A stretch of 64,000 bases of DNA from Nocardia amamiensis (GTDB taxonomy: Bacteria > Actinomycetota > Actinomycetes > Mycobacteriales > Mycobacteriaceae), in contig NZ_JADLQX010000014.1 in assembly GCF_015477605.1 (NCBI RefSeq), positions 62,001 to 126,000 on the forward strand. Reading direction: 5' to 3'. Below, one piece after another: positions 28,787-36,362 of this stretch. Made by a program: the position numbers and the translations under genes. A model generated the notes under the pieces. It searched no databases. It had not been told where the DNA came from and was given only the letters and a program-made list of their open reading frames with translations. Within the stretch, counting starts at the first letter, position 1. Each line of letters begins with the position of its first letter.

Positions 28787-29646
28787 ATGCGTTGCGGCTG
28801 CGCGACCTGGTGGCCAGCACGAACGCGGAAGCCATGCGGCTACGGAAGTGGCCCGCGTTCTGGATAATCCTGGGCACCTGGATTCTGCTGAATCTTACGT
28901 TCGCCTATCTGTTCAACTACCTGGCGTATACGTCGGGCGAATCCGGCCGAATGTCCAACGGGCTGCCCCGCGAGGCGCTGCTGCGGCAGATGTTGCCCGC
29001 CGCGGTGCCGGAAGTGTTCACCCAGGGCATGGCGATGTTCGGCGGAGCGCTGATGCTCATCCTCGGTGCGCTGACCATCGGCAGTGGATACGGCTGGGGA
29101 ACTTGGAAAACGGTTTTCACGCAAGGACCTTCCCGGACGCACGCGGTCGCCGCGGTAGTAGCGAGTCTCGCGGGCGTGGTGGCCGGGCTGGTGTGTGCGG
29201 CGTTCATCGCTGATATCGCGGTGGCCGGACTGATCGCCGTATCCGAATCGCAGCCGCTCACACTGCCGTCCCTGGACCGGACGCTGCTCGGAATCCTCAC
29301 CGGCATAGCGATTCTCGGCATGTGGACGCTGGCAGGTGCCCTCATCGGCGCGATCGCTCGCGGCCCCGCACTCGCTGTGGGGCTCGGTCTGGTCTGGGTG
29401 CTGGTGGTGGAGAACCTGCTGCGCGGCGTCGCGGGCATTTTCCCGCCGATCGAGGTGGTTACCGATCATCTACCCGGCACGGCAGCGGGATCGCTGGCCG
29501 GGGCGATGCGGACGGTCGACGGACCGGCCACGCCGGGCGTGCTCGACGTGCTTTCGAGAAACGAATCACTGCTCGTGCTGGCGAGCTACCTGCTGTTCTT
29601 CGCTGGTGGCACGATCTGGCTGATGCGGAAACGCGATCTGGCGTGA
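28783..29646 (+). CDS. ABC transporter permease (ABC-2 type)
   Basis: A 287-residue membrane protein with about six transmembrane segments: one near residues 25-45, a re-entrant segment near 80-105, then 115-145, 165-190, 195-215 and a last one near 260-280 followed by the basic end MRKRDLA. It has a large extracytoplasmic loop near 48-75. Coupled to the preceding ATPase. The 3' end overlaps the convergent tetR gene by 81 bases. Substrate unknown. Confidence 0.88.
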   Translation: MNALRLRDLVASTNAEAMRLRKWPAFWIILGTWILLNLTFAYLFNYLAYTSGESGRMSNGLPREALLRQMLPAAVPEVFTQGMAMFGGALMLILGALTIGSGYGWGTWKTVFTQGPSRTHAVAAVVASLAGVVAGLVCAAFIADIAVAGLIAVSESQPLTLPSLDRTLLGILTGIAILGMWTLAGALIGAIARGPALAVGLGLVWVLVVENLLRGVAGIFPPIEVVTDHLPGTAAGSLAGAMRTVDGPATPGVLDVLSRNESLLVLASYLLFFAGGTIWLMRKRDLA

Positions 29647-30249
29647 ATCGCCGAGAAGCGTTTCCGCGATTGTGCGCAGCGCGTCGGTGATCTGCGCGGA
29701 GGCGAGTCCGCGCTCGCGTTGGCGGCGATAGACCTCCGCTGCCAGCGGCGCGAGAAGCGGATCGACCATCGCGTCCGGTTCCCGAATTCCCGCTGCCACC
29801 AACAGCGCTCGCACGTGCGCGTACCAGAATCCGTACGCGCCGGTCGTGAAGCGGGCTCCGCCGATTTCGCTGCCGAGCACCAAATGCGCGTGCTCATCCA
29901 GCAATTCGACCATCGCGGCGTAGAAAGCGGCCAGCCGTTGTCCAGGTTCGGCTCCCGGCCCAAGCGGCGGTGGACCGGAGAGCAACTTCTCTTGCAGGTC
30001 GCGCTCGTATTCGTCGAGCAGTGCCACCGCGATCGAGTTGATGTCCGGATAGCGCCGGTACAAGGTTCCGCGTCCGACACCGGCCGCCTTCGCGATGTCA
30101 TCCATCGTCACCGTGCGGGGGTCTCGGTCGGCGAACAGCCCCGCTGCCGCCGCCAAGACCTTGGCCCGGTTGCGCGCCGCATCCGCGCGCTCATGCGATT
30201 TCGCCCGGCCGGTCTCGGTACCGGCGAGCAGGTCGGCGCGGGGTTCCAT
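29566..30249 (-). CDS. TetR-family repressor of the azoreductase/SMR locus
   Basis: A 227-residue TetR protein with the helix-turn-helix TVTMDDIAKAAGVGRGTLYRRY (about residues 46-67). About 25 charged residues precede it. It is divergent from the azoreductase gene, and two copies of a 21-bp operator lie between the starts, so autorepression and repression of azoR-smr are likely. Its 3' end runs into the ABC permease gene on the other strand. Confidence 0.85.
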   Translation of the reverse strand: MEPRADLLAGTETGRAKSHERADAARNRAKVLAAAAGLFADRDPRTVTMDDIAKAAGVGRGTLYRRYPDINSIAVALLDEYERDLQEKLLSGPPPLGPGAEPGQRLAAFYAAMVELLDEHAHLVLGSEIGGARFTTGAYGFWYAHVRALLVAAGIREPDAMVDPLLAPLAAEVYRRQRERGLASAQITDALRTIAETLLGDSRQIAFPHQPDRATSEEQQVARQHEQ

Positions 30250-30275
30250 GCCGTGACTCTAGCCGATTACGAAAT

Positions 30276-30296
30276 AACTGGACATTGCGTCCGGTT
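30276..30296. promoter_or_regulatory. TetR operator copy 1
   Basis: AACTGGAC-N5-GTCCGGTT, an imperfect palindrome. It covers the -35 element (TGGACA, 30279-30284) of the azoreductase promoter. Confidence 0.62.
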
Positions 30297-30307
30297 GTGG
30301 CTAACGT
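30279..30307 (+). promoter_or_regulatory. Sigma-70-type promoter of azoreductase-SMR
   Basis: TGGACA (30279-30284) and TAACGT (30302-30307) are spaced by 17 bases. Both operator copies overlap or follow it, as expected for repression. Confidence 0.55.
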
Positions 30308-30319
30308 CGTTCTGTGTTG

Positions 30320-30340
30320 AACCGGACGATGTGTCCAATT
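30320..30340. promoter_or_regulatory. TetR operator copy 2
   Basis: AACCGGAC-N5-GTCCAATT, sharing the pattern ACYGGAC-N5-GTCC with copy 1. The centres are 44 bases apart, close to four helical turns. Confidence 0.62.
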
Positions 30341-30355
30341 AGTTGGAGGTTGATC

Positions 30356-31003
30356 ATGAGCACCTTGTTGCATCTCGATGCCAGTGCGCGGCGTCGGTCG
30401 ATCAGCCGGGAGTTGAGCGCCGCATTCGCCGGCGCATGGCGTGCGCGGAACCCCGACGGCGACTACCGCTACCGCGATCTGGCCGCCGACCCGGTGCCGT
30501 TCATCGGGGAAGCCTGGACCGAACTGTGCGACGCGGTGCTGGCCCTGCCGAGCACGGATCCGGAACGGCTCGGCGAACTGGCCCGCACCCCGGAGCAGGC
30601 CGCCGCATGGGAGATCGTCCGGCCGCTGCTCGCGGAACTGCTCGCGGCAGATGTCATCCTGATCGGCACCCCGATGTACAACTACTCGATCCCGGCCTCG
30701 CTCAAAGCGTGGCTGGACCAGGTGACCTTTCCCCGGATGTCCTTGGGCGAGCGGCGGTTCGTCGTGACGACCGCACGTGGTGGCACGTATGCGCCGGGCG
30801 CGCCCAAGGCGGCGTACGACTATCAGGAACGCTTTATGCGCGACTTCTTCGCAGGCCATTTCGCCGTATCGGACACGGTTTTCGTGCACGCGGAGCTCGC
30901 CAATTCCCGTCAGGACCCCGCGCTCGCGCATCGGCGCGCCGAGCACGACGCGTCCTACACCCTCGCGCTGGCGACGGCGCGCGATCTGGCCGAGGAGTAC
31001 TGA
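30356..31003 (+). CDS. FMN-dependent NADH-azoreductase (flavodoxin-like fold)
   Basis: A 215-residue protein of the AzoR/NQO family. The phosphate loop for FMN is HLDASARRRSIS, and TPMYNYSIPASLKAWLDQ is the flavin- and dimer-contact signature. It reduces quinones and azo compounds with NAD(P)H, giving protection against electrophiles. ATG 30356 has GGAGG at 30345-30349. An SMR exporter gene follows after one base; a divergent TetR gene and paired operators indicate induction by a toxic compound. Confidence 0.9.
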   Translation: MSTLLHLDASARRRSISRELSAAFAGAWRARNPDGDYRYRDLAADPVPFIGEAWTELCDAVLALPSTDPERLGELARTPEQAAAWEIVRPLLAELLAADVILIGTPMYNYSIPASLKAWLDQVTFPRMSLGERRFVVTTARGGTYAPGAPKAAYDYQERFMRDFFAGHFAVSDTVFVHAELANSRQDPALAHRRAEHDASYTLALATARDLAEEY

Positions 31004-31004
31004 G

Positions 31005-31325
31005 ATGAACTGGGTGGTCCTCGGTGTCGCCGGACTGGTGGAGATCGTCTGGTCGCAGAGCATCAAGCCGACCGAGAACTTCACCAGACTCGTGCCGACG
31101 CTGGTCTGCTTCGCCCTCGGCGTCACCGCGGTGTACCTGCTCTCCCGGGCGATGCAGACGCTCCCGGTCGGCACCGCCTACGCGGTCTTCACGGGCATCG
31201 GTGCCGTCGGCGCGATCACCCTCGGCATCGTCGTCAACAAGGACCCGCTCAGCGCGGGCCGCGTACTCGCGCTCGCACTGATCGTCGGCGGCATCGTGCT
31301 GGCCAGGATCACCAACGCGGAGTGA
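31005..31325 (+). CDS. Small multidrug resistance (SMR) family transporter
   Basis: A 106-residue protein with four transmembrane helices and the SMR hallmark Glu in the first helix (GLVEIVWSQS). The loop sequence and PVGTAYAVFTGIGAVG in helix three place it near SugE/guanidinium exporters rather than EmrE, though this is uncertain. Adjacent to azoreductase under TetR control. Usually works as a dual-topology dimer; a second SMR gene is not seen here. Confidence 0.9.
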   Translation: MNWVVLGVAGLVEIVWSQSIKPTENFTRLVPTLVCFALGVTAVYLLSRAMQTLPVGTAYAVFTGIGAVGAITLGIVVNKDPLSAGRVLALALIVGGIVLARITNAE

Positions 31326-31648
31326 CATACTGCTGTCCACCGGGCGAGCGACGGTTCCGGGCGCTGGATGGATGCCCGGCGGGCGCGTCCTGTCGCCGAG
31401 GCATCCTGCCCGTCCAGATGTGCGTTCAGGCGCCGCCGACCGCTCGGCCGAGGGCGCGTCTCTCGGTTCGGGCGGCCATGCCCGATGTGCTTGGCGCATC
31501 CTGGATTCCAGCGTGCTCGACTTCGACCGCAGCGCGAGTGCGGACCGGACGACGGCGCGAAACTGATCGGCGAAGCGGTGGGCCGGGGCAAGGTGGCCGG
31601 GGTAGGTTCGTCCTGAATCGTCAAACGATCATCGGCGAAAGGACCGTG
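31326..31648. other. Intergenic stretch without a supported gene
   Basis: 323 bases between the SMR and osmC genes. Frames in this stretch are short, Arg/Ala-rich and have no ribosome site. GAAAGGA at about 31637-31643 is the osmC ribosome site. No repeat or hairpin stands out. Confidence 0.5.
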
Positions 31649-32089
31649 ATGCCCACACGTACCGCGCGTACTGCCTGGACCGGGACCCTGCAGGAGGGTT
31701 CGGGACAGGTCGAGCTGACCAGTTCGGGGGTTGGCAAGTACGACGTGTCGTTTCCGAAGCGTTCCGCTGAAGAGGCCGACGGCACCACCAGCCCGGAGGA
31801 ACTGATCGCGGCCGCGCACTCCTCCTGCTACGCGATGGCGCTCTCGGCGCAGATCGGCAACGCGGGCGGCACGCCGGAGAGCCTGGACGTCACCGCCGAC
31901 GTGACGCTCGGCCCCGACCCGGCGGGCGGCTTCCGGATCACCGGTATCAAGCTGACCGTCCGCGGTCGCGTCTCCGGCATCGACGGCGACGCATTCCAGG
32001 CCGCCGCCGAGGCTGCAAAGGCGGGCTGCCCAGTGAGCAAAGCGCTGGCGGGGGTCGACCACATCACCCTCGACGCGGCACTCGCGTAG
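31649..32089 (+). CDS. OsmC-family organic hydroperoxide reductase
   Basis: A 146-residue thiol peroxidase. The two redox cysteines are present: Cys60 in AHSSCYAMAL and Cys127 in KAGCPVSKAL, as in OsmC proper. It reduces organic peroxides with a dihydrolipoamide-type donor. ATG 31649 has GAAAGGA upstream; earlier in-frame codons give no family-like sequence. A strong hairpin follows about 20 bases after the stop. Confidence 0.92.
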   Translation: MPTRTARTAWTGTLQEGSGQVELTSSGVGKYDVSFPKRSAEEADGTTSPEELIAAAHSSCYAMALSAQIGNAGGTPESLDVTADVTLGPDPAGGFRITGIKLTVRGRVSGIDGDAFQAAAEAAKAGCPVSKALAGVDHITLDAALA

Positions 32090-32108
32090 TTCGCGCGTCC
32101 GCTTTGTT

Positions 32109-32136
32109 CCCCGCACACGCCGTGACGTGTGCGGGG
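32109..32136. terminator. Hairpin after osmC
   Basis: CCCCGCACACG (32109-32119) and CGTGTGCGGGG (32126-32136) pair perfectly over eleven bases with a six-base loop. There is no T-run; it sits between osmC and the convergent 32341 gene. Confidence 0.6.
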
Positions 32137-32148
32137 AGTGATGCGGGC

Positions 32149-32390
32149 GCGCGAAGAGTCAGTGCGTGCGGAACCAAGCGCGGGTGGCGCGGCTTCAAAG
32201 CGAGGCGGATGCGCGAACAATTGCCGCCTGCGGAACCAAGGCGGATGGCGCGGGTGTGGCGCTCGGGGTGCGCGAACAATCACCGCCTGCCGAACCAGGG
32301 CGGGTGCCGCGAGTCTGGGGCCGCGCGGGTGCGCGAATAGTTAGCGCTCGCGGAACCAGCGCCGGGCGGAGCCGGTGTAGAGCGCGGGAA
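32149..32390. repeat. Four degenerate tandem copies of a ~60-bp unit
   Basis: Copies begin at 32149, 32211, 32270 and 32331, each opening with GCGCGAA and containing GCGGAACCA or GCCGAACCA about 22 bases in. The last copy includes the stop and final codons of the minus-strand 32341 gene (C-terminus RRWFRER). The others lie beyond that stop and look like decayed duplicates of the gene end. Confidence 0.7.
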
Positions 32391-32820
32391 TCGCGATGAG
32401 TACCGCGGCTATGTGGACTGTGCGGAAGAACCCCAGCCATACGGATGCGGGGGTCAGTTCGGTGAACAGGTCCTGGAGTTCCTTCGCCGACATGGCCGCC
32501 GCCAGCGGCTCGATGATCAGCGAGAGCAGGCCGAACACGCCGATACCCACCGTGATCAGCAGGCGCGCCCAACGGTCGCCTTGGGCCATACGCACCGCGA
32601 CGGCCAGCACCACCAGATAAATCGCCACGCGCATGCCGAGCCCGGCCACCAAGTCCTCCGGGTTGGTGTCGGACGCGCATGCTGCCCGCACGATCGCCTC
32701 GGCGACGCCCGCCAGCAAGGCGACCACGAGCGCGACGAACGCGACACGAACGGCGCGTGGTGGAACGGAGGAGTTGACACGCCGTGCGGCGGGCCAGGAC
32801 GAAAAGGCAGTGCCGGTCAT
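32341..32820 (-). CDS. Small integral membrane protein of unknown function
   Basis: A 159-residue protein with four hydrophobic segments (about residues 24-44, 62-80, 86-104 and 128-148), a basic N-terminus and RRWFRER at the C-terminus. Not recognised as a named family. It is 35 bases downstream of cbtA on the same strand and could be a third member of the cobalamin-controlled unit. The 3' end forms part of a tandem repeat array. Confidence 0.68.
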   Translation of the reverse strand: MTGTAFSSWPAARRVNSSVPPRAVRVAFVALVVALLAGVAEAIVRAACASDTNPEDLVAGLGMRVAIYLVVLAVAVRMAQGDRWARLLITVGIGVFGLLSLIIEPLAAAMSAKELQDLFTELTPASVWLGFFRTVHIAAVLIAIPALYTGSARRWFRER

Positions 32821-32855
32821 GGGACCGACACTGCCTCAGCGCTTCCGGACGCGAA

Positions 32856-33647
32856 TCAGTCCGCGGTAGCGGCCGTTACTCGTACCGGGGTATCGGTACG
32901 CGTTGCGAATTCGGTGAGCGCGGCGAAGCCCAGGGCCAGGCAGGTCCACAGTGTCGCAGTCTCGGCCAGTGATGCGATCCGGAACTCCCACAGCAGGGTC
33001 GCCGGGAAATCTGCGCTCACTTCGTTCACGCCGGGCAGCAGAACGTAGCCGAGCCCGGTCACCAACACGAACGCGGCGACACCACCGATCAGCCGAATCG
33101 TGGACAGCTGTGCGCGCAGCACGGTGAACACCGCCACCGCGGCACTGACGGCCACGATGCCGAGCAGCACCGCCGCCAGCCACAACAGAGTGCGGTTGTC
33201 GATGGTGTCGGGATCACCCACCGCCGGCGGATTGGCCGGGTACTTGAAGAACGGCACCGCGACGATCGCGGCCCAACCGGCGACGCCCAGCGTCAATGCG
33301 AGTCGCGGCCCGGACAGCGTGGTGTAGCGCCGCGCGACATGCGCGACCGAGGCGTAGATGGCGCCGAGCGCGAGCCCGGCCAGCCCGAGCGCCAGAAACT
33401 GCCCGAACTTCTGGCCGGTGCGGCTCACCAGTGGTTCTTCTTCGTCGCCGTGGGAATGCCCCTCCGGCGACTCGGCGGGCTCGCCGTGCGTGTGCTCGGC
33501 GGCGGAGCTCGCTTCTTCGATGGCGATCGCGGCGTCCACCTTCGGTTCGCCGACGAAGTAACCGACTGTCGCGGCCAGCAGCCCGGCGATGAGGCCGGCC
33601 AGCAGGCCGCGAAGCAGCAGTGTTCCGAGCGAACCGGTCAGTGGCAC
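32856..33647 (-). CDS. cbtA: CbtA-family cobalt transporter subunit
   Basis: A 263-residue membrane protein with about six transmembrane helices and a His/Glu-rich loop (about residues 50-72, HTHGEPAESPEGHSHGDEEE) suited to metal capture. It matches CbtA, predicted with CbtB to import cobalt for B12 synthesis. Its start overlaps the cbtB 3' end by ten bases. A cobalamin riboswitch lies upstream of cbtB, so both should be off when B12 is plentiful. Confidence 0.9.
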   Translation of the reverse strand: MPLTGSLGTLLLRGLLAGLIAGLLAATVGYFVGEPKVDAAIAIEEASSAAEHTHGEPAESPEGHSHGDEEEPLVSRTGQKFGQFLALGLAGLALGAIYASVAHVARRYTTLSGPRLALTLGVAGWAAIVAVPFFKYPANPPAVGDPDTIDNRTLLWLAAVLLGIVAVSAAVAVFTVLRAQLSTIRLIGGVAAFVLVTGLGYVLLPGVNEVSADFPATLLWEFRIASLAETATLWTCLALGFAALTEFATRTDTPVRVTAATAD

Positions 33648-33832
33648 GGAAGCCCCAGCAGGTGCCGTCCGTCGTGCATCAGCTCATGCAGGTACATCCC
33701 GCTGCGCGAGATGACGCCCTGGTCGAATCCGACCAGGTAGAGCGTGAGTAGTGCGAGAAGAACGACACCGACCGTGACGAGCACGGTGGCCAGGGAATCG
33801 GTTGCCCGGCTGGGTGAATGCGCGATGGCCAT
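33638..33832 (-). CDS. cbtB: CbtB-family cobalt transporter subunit
   Basis: A 64-residue protein with one transmembrane helix (about residues 15-37) and a C-terminal His cluster (YLHELMHDGRHLLGLPCH), the CbtB signature. It partners CbtA. An AAGGAGG ribosome site is close before ATG 33832, and the riboswitch occupies the upstream leader. Confidence 0.9.
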   Translation of the reverse strand: MAIAHSPSRATDSLATVLVTVGVVLLALLTLYLVGFDQGVISRSGMYLHELMHDGRHLLGLPCH

Positions 33833-33845
33833 TCGAGTCCTCCTT

Positions 33846-33975
33846 GGGATACGCGTCCCATCGGGTGGTGGCGCGACGGTGCCGGTGTCTGGCTTTCCGG
33901 CACCGGACTCGATGCATGGAACACAGTGGCGCGACCGCTCCGGAATCTCACCGGAATTACCGCATCACCTTCGCG
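33846..33975 (-). ncRNA. Cobalamin (B12) riboswitch upstream of cbtB-cbtA
   Basis: Read on the minus strand, the leader holds the B12 box GCGCCACTGTG (GCCACTG at 33924-33930), preceded by ATTCCGGTGAGATTCCGG and followed by GAGTCCGGTGCCGGAAAGCC and AGACACC, in the order of cobalamin riboswitches. GGGA-CGCGTA-TCCC forms a small hairpin just before the AAGGAGG of cbtB, which suggests control of translation. Ends are approximate. Confidence 0.85.
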
Positions 33976-34094
33976 TTTGTCCTTCGAACTGTGACAGCTC
34001 GGGTACCTCGGCGTCAACTATGTCCGGCACGGGCGTACCACGGCGTCGGGCGAGTCGCCGAGCAGGCAGACCTGCCCGGCGATAGGCGCCGAGG

Positions 34095-34409
34095 TCAGTC
34101 TCCGGGCTTCCCGGCGACGTCGAGCACGACCTCGAACTCGAGCAGCGAAGCGCCCGTCGCGACGGGCTTCTGGCGCTCGCCCGCGTGCGCCTCGCGCGCG
34201 GGTCCGTCCCGCCACGCGGCGAAGGATTCCTCCGAATCCCACTGGGTGACAACGAAGTACCGGTTCTCTCCGGCGACGGGGCGCAGCAGCTGGAAGCCGA
34301 GGAAGCCGGGCGAGTTCTCCACTGCGTGCGCACGGTGGGCGAACCGCTTCTCCAGCTCGGGGCCCGCGCCCTCGGGAACCTCGATCGCGTTGATCTTCAC
34401 AACAGCCAT
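34095..34409 (-). CDS. mhuD: Haem-degrading monooxygenase MhuD
   Basis: IsdG-like ferredoxin-fold enzyme that opens haem to mycobilin and releases iron. At 104 residues it matches mycobacterial MhuD closely, including the active-site residues Asn7, Trp66 and His75 at identical positions and the stretches KRFAHRAHAVENSPGF and TGASLLEFEVVLDV. The ATG at 34409 is six bases behind TAGCTT (34416-34421, minus), so the mRNA is probably leaderless. Divergent from the hydrolase gene, as in mycobacteria. Confidence 0.94.
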   Translation of the reverse strand: MAVVKINAIEVPEGAGPELEKRFAHRAHAVENSPGFLGFQLLRPVAGENRYFVVTQWDSEESFAAWRDGPAREAHAGERQKPVATGASLLEFEVVLDVAGKPGD

Positions 34410-34467
34410 GCGTCCAAGCTAGCGGTTGCCGCCGAGCAGCTGCTCGGTGCCTCGTATTGTCGAACCG

Positions 34468-35214
34468 ATGTTGCACGACGAAGGCGGAGCAGGCGCGCCG
34501 ATCCTGCTGCTGCACGGACTGATGGGCAGCGCGCGCACGTGGCGCGATCAGCTGGACTGGCTGCGCGAACACGGCCACGTCTACACCTTCGACGCCGCCG
34601 GGCACGGCAGGCCGGCGCCGGGGGAGTTGACGACCGAGGCATTCGTCGACGACCTCGCCGAGGGCACGGCCGGGATCACCGAGCCCATGGTGGTGATCGG
34701 TCATTCGATGGGCGCCCTGCACGGGTGGGTGTTCGCCGCGACTCATCCCGAGCGAGTCCGTGCGCTGGTGATCGAGGACATCGCACCGGATTTCACCGGC
34801 CGCACCGCCGCGCACTGGGCGGCGATGATCGAGGCATGGCCGCAGCCGTTTCCCGACGACGAGGCCGTTCTTTCCTTCTTCGGGCCGGTGGCCGGGCAGT
34901 ACTTCCTGAACGCGTTCGAGCGCGGGCCCGAGGGTTACCGGCTGCACGGTTCGGTCGCCACGTTCCGCGACATCTCCGAGGAGTGGGGGGCGCGCGACTT
35001 CTGGCGGCAATGGCACGCCGTGCGGGTGCCCGCCCTGTTGCTGGAGGGCGAGCACAGCATCACCCCACCGGGACAGATGCGGCGGATGGCCGCCGCGCAT
35101 CCGGAAGCCGACTACGCCCTGGTCCCCGGCGCGGGCCACCTCGTGCACGATGACCAGCCGGGGCGCTACCGGACCGAGGTCGAGCGCTTTCTGCGGCGCG
35201 TTCTCGGCGGTTAG
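34468..35214 (+). CDS. Alpha/beta hydrolase (Rv3591c-like)
   Basis: A 248-residue hydrolase: LLLHGLMGSARTW oxyanion loop, GHSMG nucleophile elbow, and GAGHLVHDD with the catalytic His. ATG 34468 is chosen since TATTGT at 34455-34460 is seven bases upstream (leaderless pattern); GTG 34447 is in frame too. Conserved beside mhuD but substrate unknown. Its stop codon is the first element of a three-copy repeat. Confidence 0.85.
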   Translation: MLHDEGGAGAPILLLHGLMGSARTWRDQLDWLREHGHVYTFDAAGHGRPAPGELTTEAFVDDLAEGTAGITEPMVVIGHSMGALHGWVFAATHPERVRALVIEDIAPDFTGRTAAHWAAMIEAWPQPFPDDEAVLSFFGPVAGQYFLNAFERGPEGYRLHGSVATFRDISEEWGARDFWRQWHAVRVPALLLEGEHSITPPGQMRRMAAAHPEADYALVPGAGHLVHDDQPGRYRTEVERFLRRVLGG

Positions 35215-35318
35215 GCGTACCTCCGCCTTCGCTGCGGTCATGCGCGTTGGGCGTATTCCGCCTTTGCACCGGCCGTGCGCGTTAGGCGTACTCCGACTCC
35301 GCTTCGGCCGTGCGCGGG
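35212..35318 (+). repeat. Three tandem ~35-bp repeats at the end of the hydrolase gene
   Basis: Copies at 35212-35247, 35248-35282 and about 35283-35318 share the frame TAGGCGTAC...TCCG...CGGYCRTGCGCGT. The first copy contains the stop TAG of the hydrolase gene. Copies differ at several positions. Confidence 0.7.
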
Positions 35319-35348
35319 CTCAGGACGGACTACGTCTGACAGGGCCGA

Positions 35349-36272
35349 TCAAGGACGGATTTCCGCGTCCTGGCCGCCGCCCTCGCCCGCGAGCGCGAAC
35401 AGGCCGTCGGCGGTTTGCTCGATCAGGCCGTCCACCAGCAGCGAGTCGAGCGCCCGATCGCGTTGCCCCGGGTCGCGGGTCCATGCCAGATCGAGGCGAA
35501 CCCGCTCGACCGGACCGCTGGCGTGGCGCAGGACGTCCAGCAGGCGACCGCGGGCTTGGCGGTCGGTCCCCTCGTATTTCTGGGTGCGGCGAACCACCTC
35601 GGTCACCGGCCGTCCCGCCGCGACCCAAGCGCAGCTCGGCAGCGGACACCGCGAGCAATCCGGGGTACGCGCGGTACACACGGTCGCGCCGAGTTCCATC
35701 AGTGCCGCGGAGAATACGGCGGCGCGGTCGATCTGGTTCGGCAGCAAGGCTTCGGTCTCGGAGAGGTCGCGCGAGGACGGGTTGCCTGCTTCCGCGCGCC
35801 CGTGCACCGCTCTGGCAACCACGCGGCGGACGTTGGTGTCCACCACCGGAACTCGTTGGCCGTAGGCGAAACACGCGACGGCGCGGGCGGTGTAAGCGCC
35901 GATGCCGGGCAGGCCGAGCAGCACGTCCACGTCGGCGGGTACCTCGTCGCCGTGCACGGCCGCCAGTACTCTGGCGCACTCGTGCAAGCGCAGCGCGCGC
36001 CGCGGATACCCGAGCCTTCCCCAGGCCCGCAGCACTTCGGCAGGAGAGGCTGCCGCCATCGCCGAGGGGACCGGCCAGCGCGCCACCCACTCGCGCCAGA
36101 TCGGTTCCACGCGCACCACCGGGGTCTGTTGCAGCATGATCTCGCTCATCAGGATCTGCCACGCGGTGACGCCCGGCCTGCGCCACGGCAGGTCGCGCGC
36201 GCTCGCTCGATACCAGTCCAGCAACGTGTCCGCGTCGATGTCCTTCGGTGCGCCGTTCCGCACTGCCCTCAC
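35349..36272 (-). CDS. mutY: A/G-specific adenine glycosylase
   Basis: Removes adenine mispaired with 8-oxoguanine. Helix-hairpin-helix LLGLPGIGAYTARAVACFAYG with catalytic Asp in PVVDTNVRRV; 4Fe-4S ligands in CTARTPDCSRCPLPSC (the last spacing is one residue shorter than in E. coli). About 307 residues from GTG 36272; GTG 36263 is also possible. Divergent from the carbonic anhydrase gene, as in mycobacteria. Confidence 0.93.
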   Translation of the reverse strand: MRAVRNGAPKDIDADTLLDWYRASARDLPWRRPGVTAWQILMSEIMLQQTPVVRVEPIWREWVARWPVPSAMAAASPAEVLRAWGRLGYPRRALRLHECARVLAAVHGDEVPADVDVLLGLPGIGAYTARAVACFAYGQRVPVVDTNVRRVVARAVHGRAEAGNPSSRDLSETEALLPNQIDRAAVFSAALMELGATVCTARTPDCSRCPLPSCAWVAAGRPVTEVVRRTQKYEGTDRQARGRLLDVLRHASGPVERVRLDLAWTRDPGQRDRALDSLLVDGLIEQTADGLFALAGEGGGQDAEIRP

Positions 36273-36362
36273 TATCCCTGTCCTATCGCCGCAAGGCGGT
36301 ATTTGCCCACCTGTAACCGACCAAACTCGCTGGTAACACATCCGGTGTGCACAATGGTCGGT

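Noticed and set aside
32149..32390. CRISPR array
   Set aside because: The repeats are adjacent and degenerate with no regular unique spacers, and no cas genes are present.
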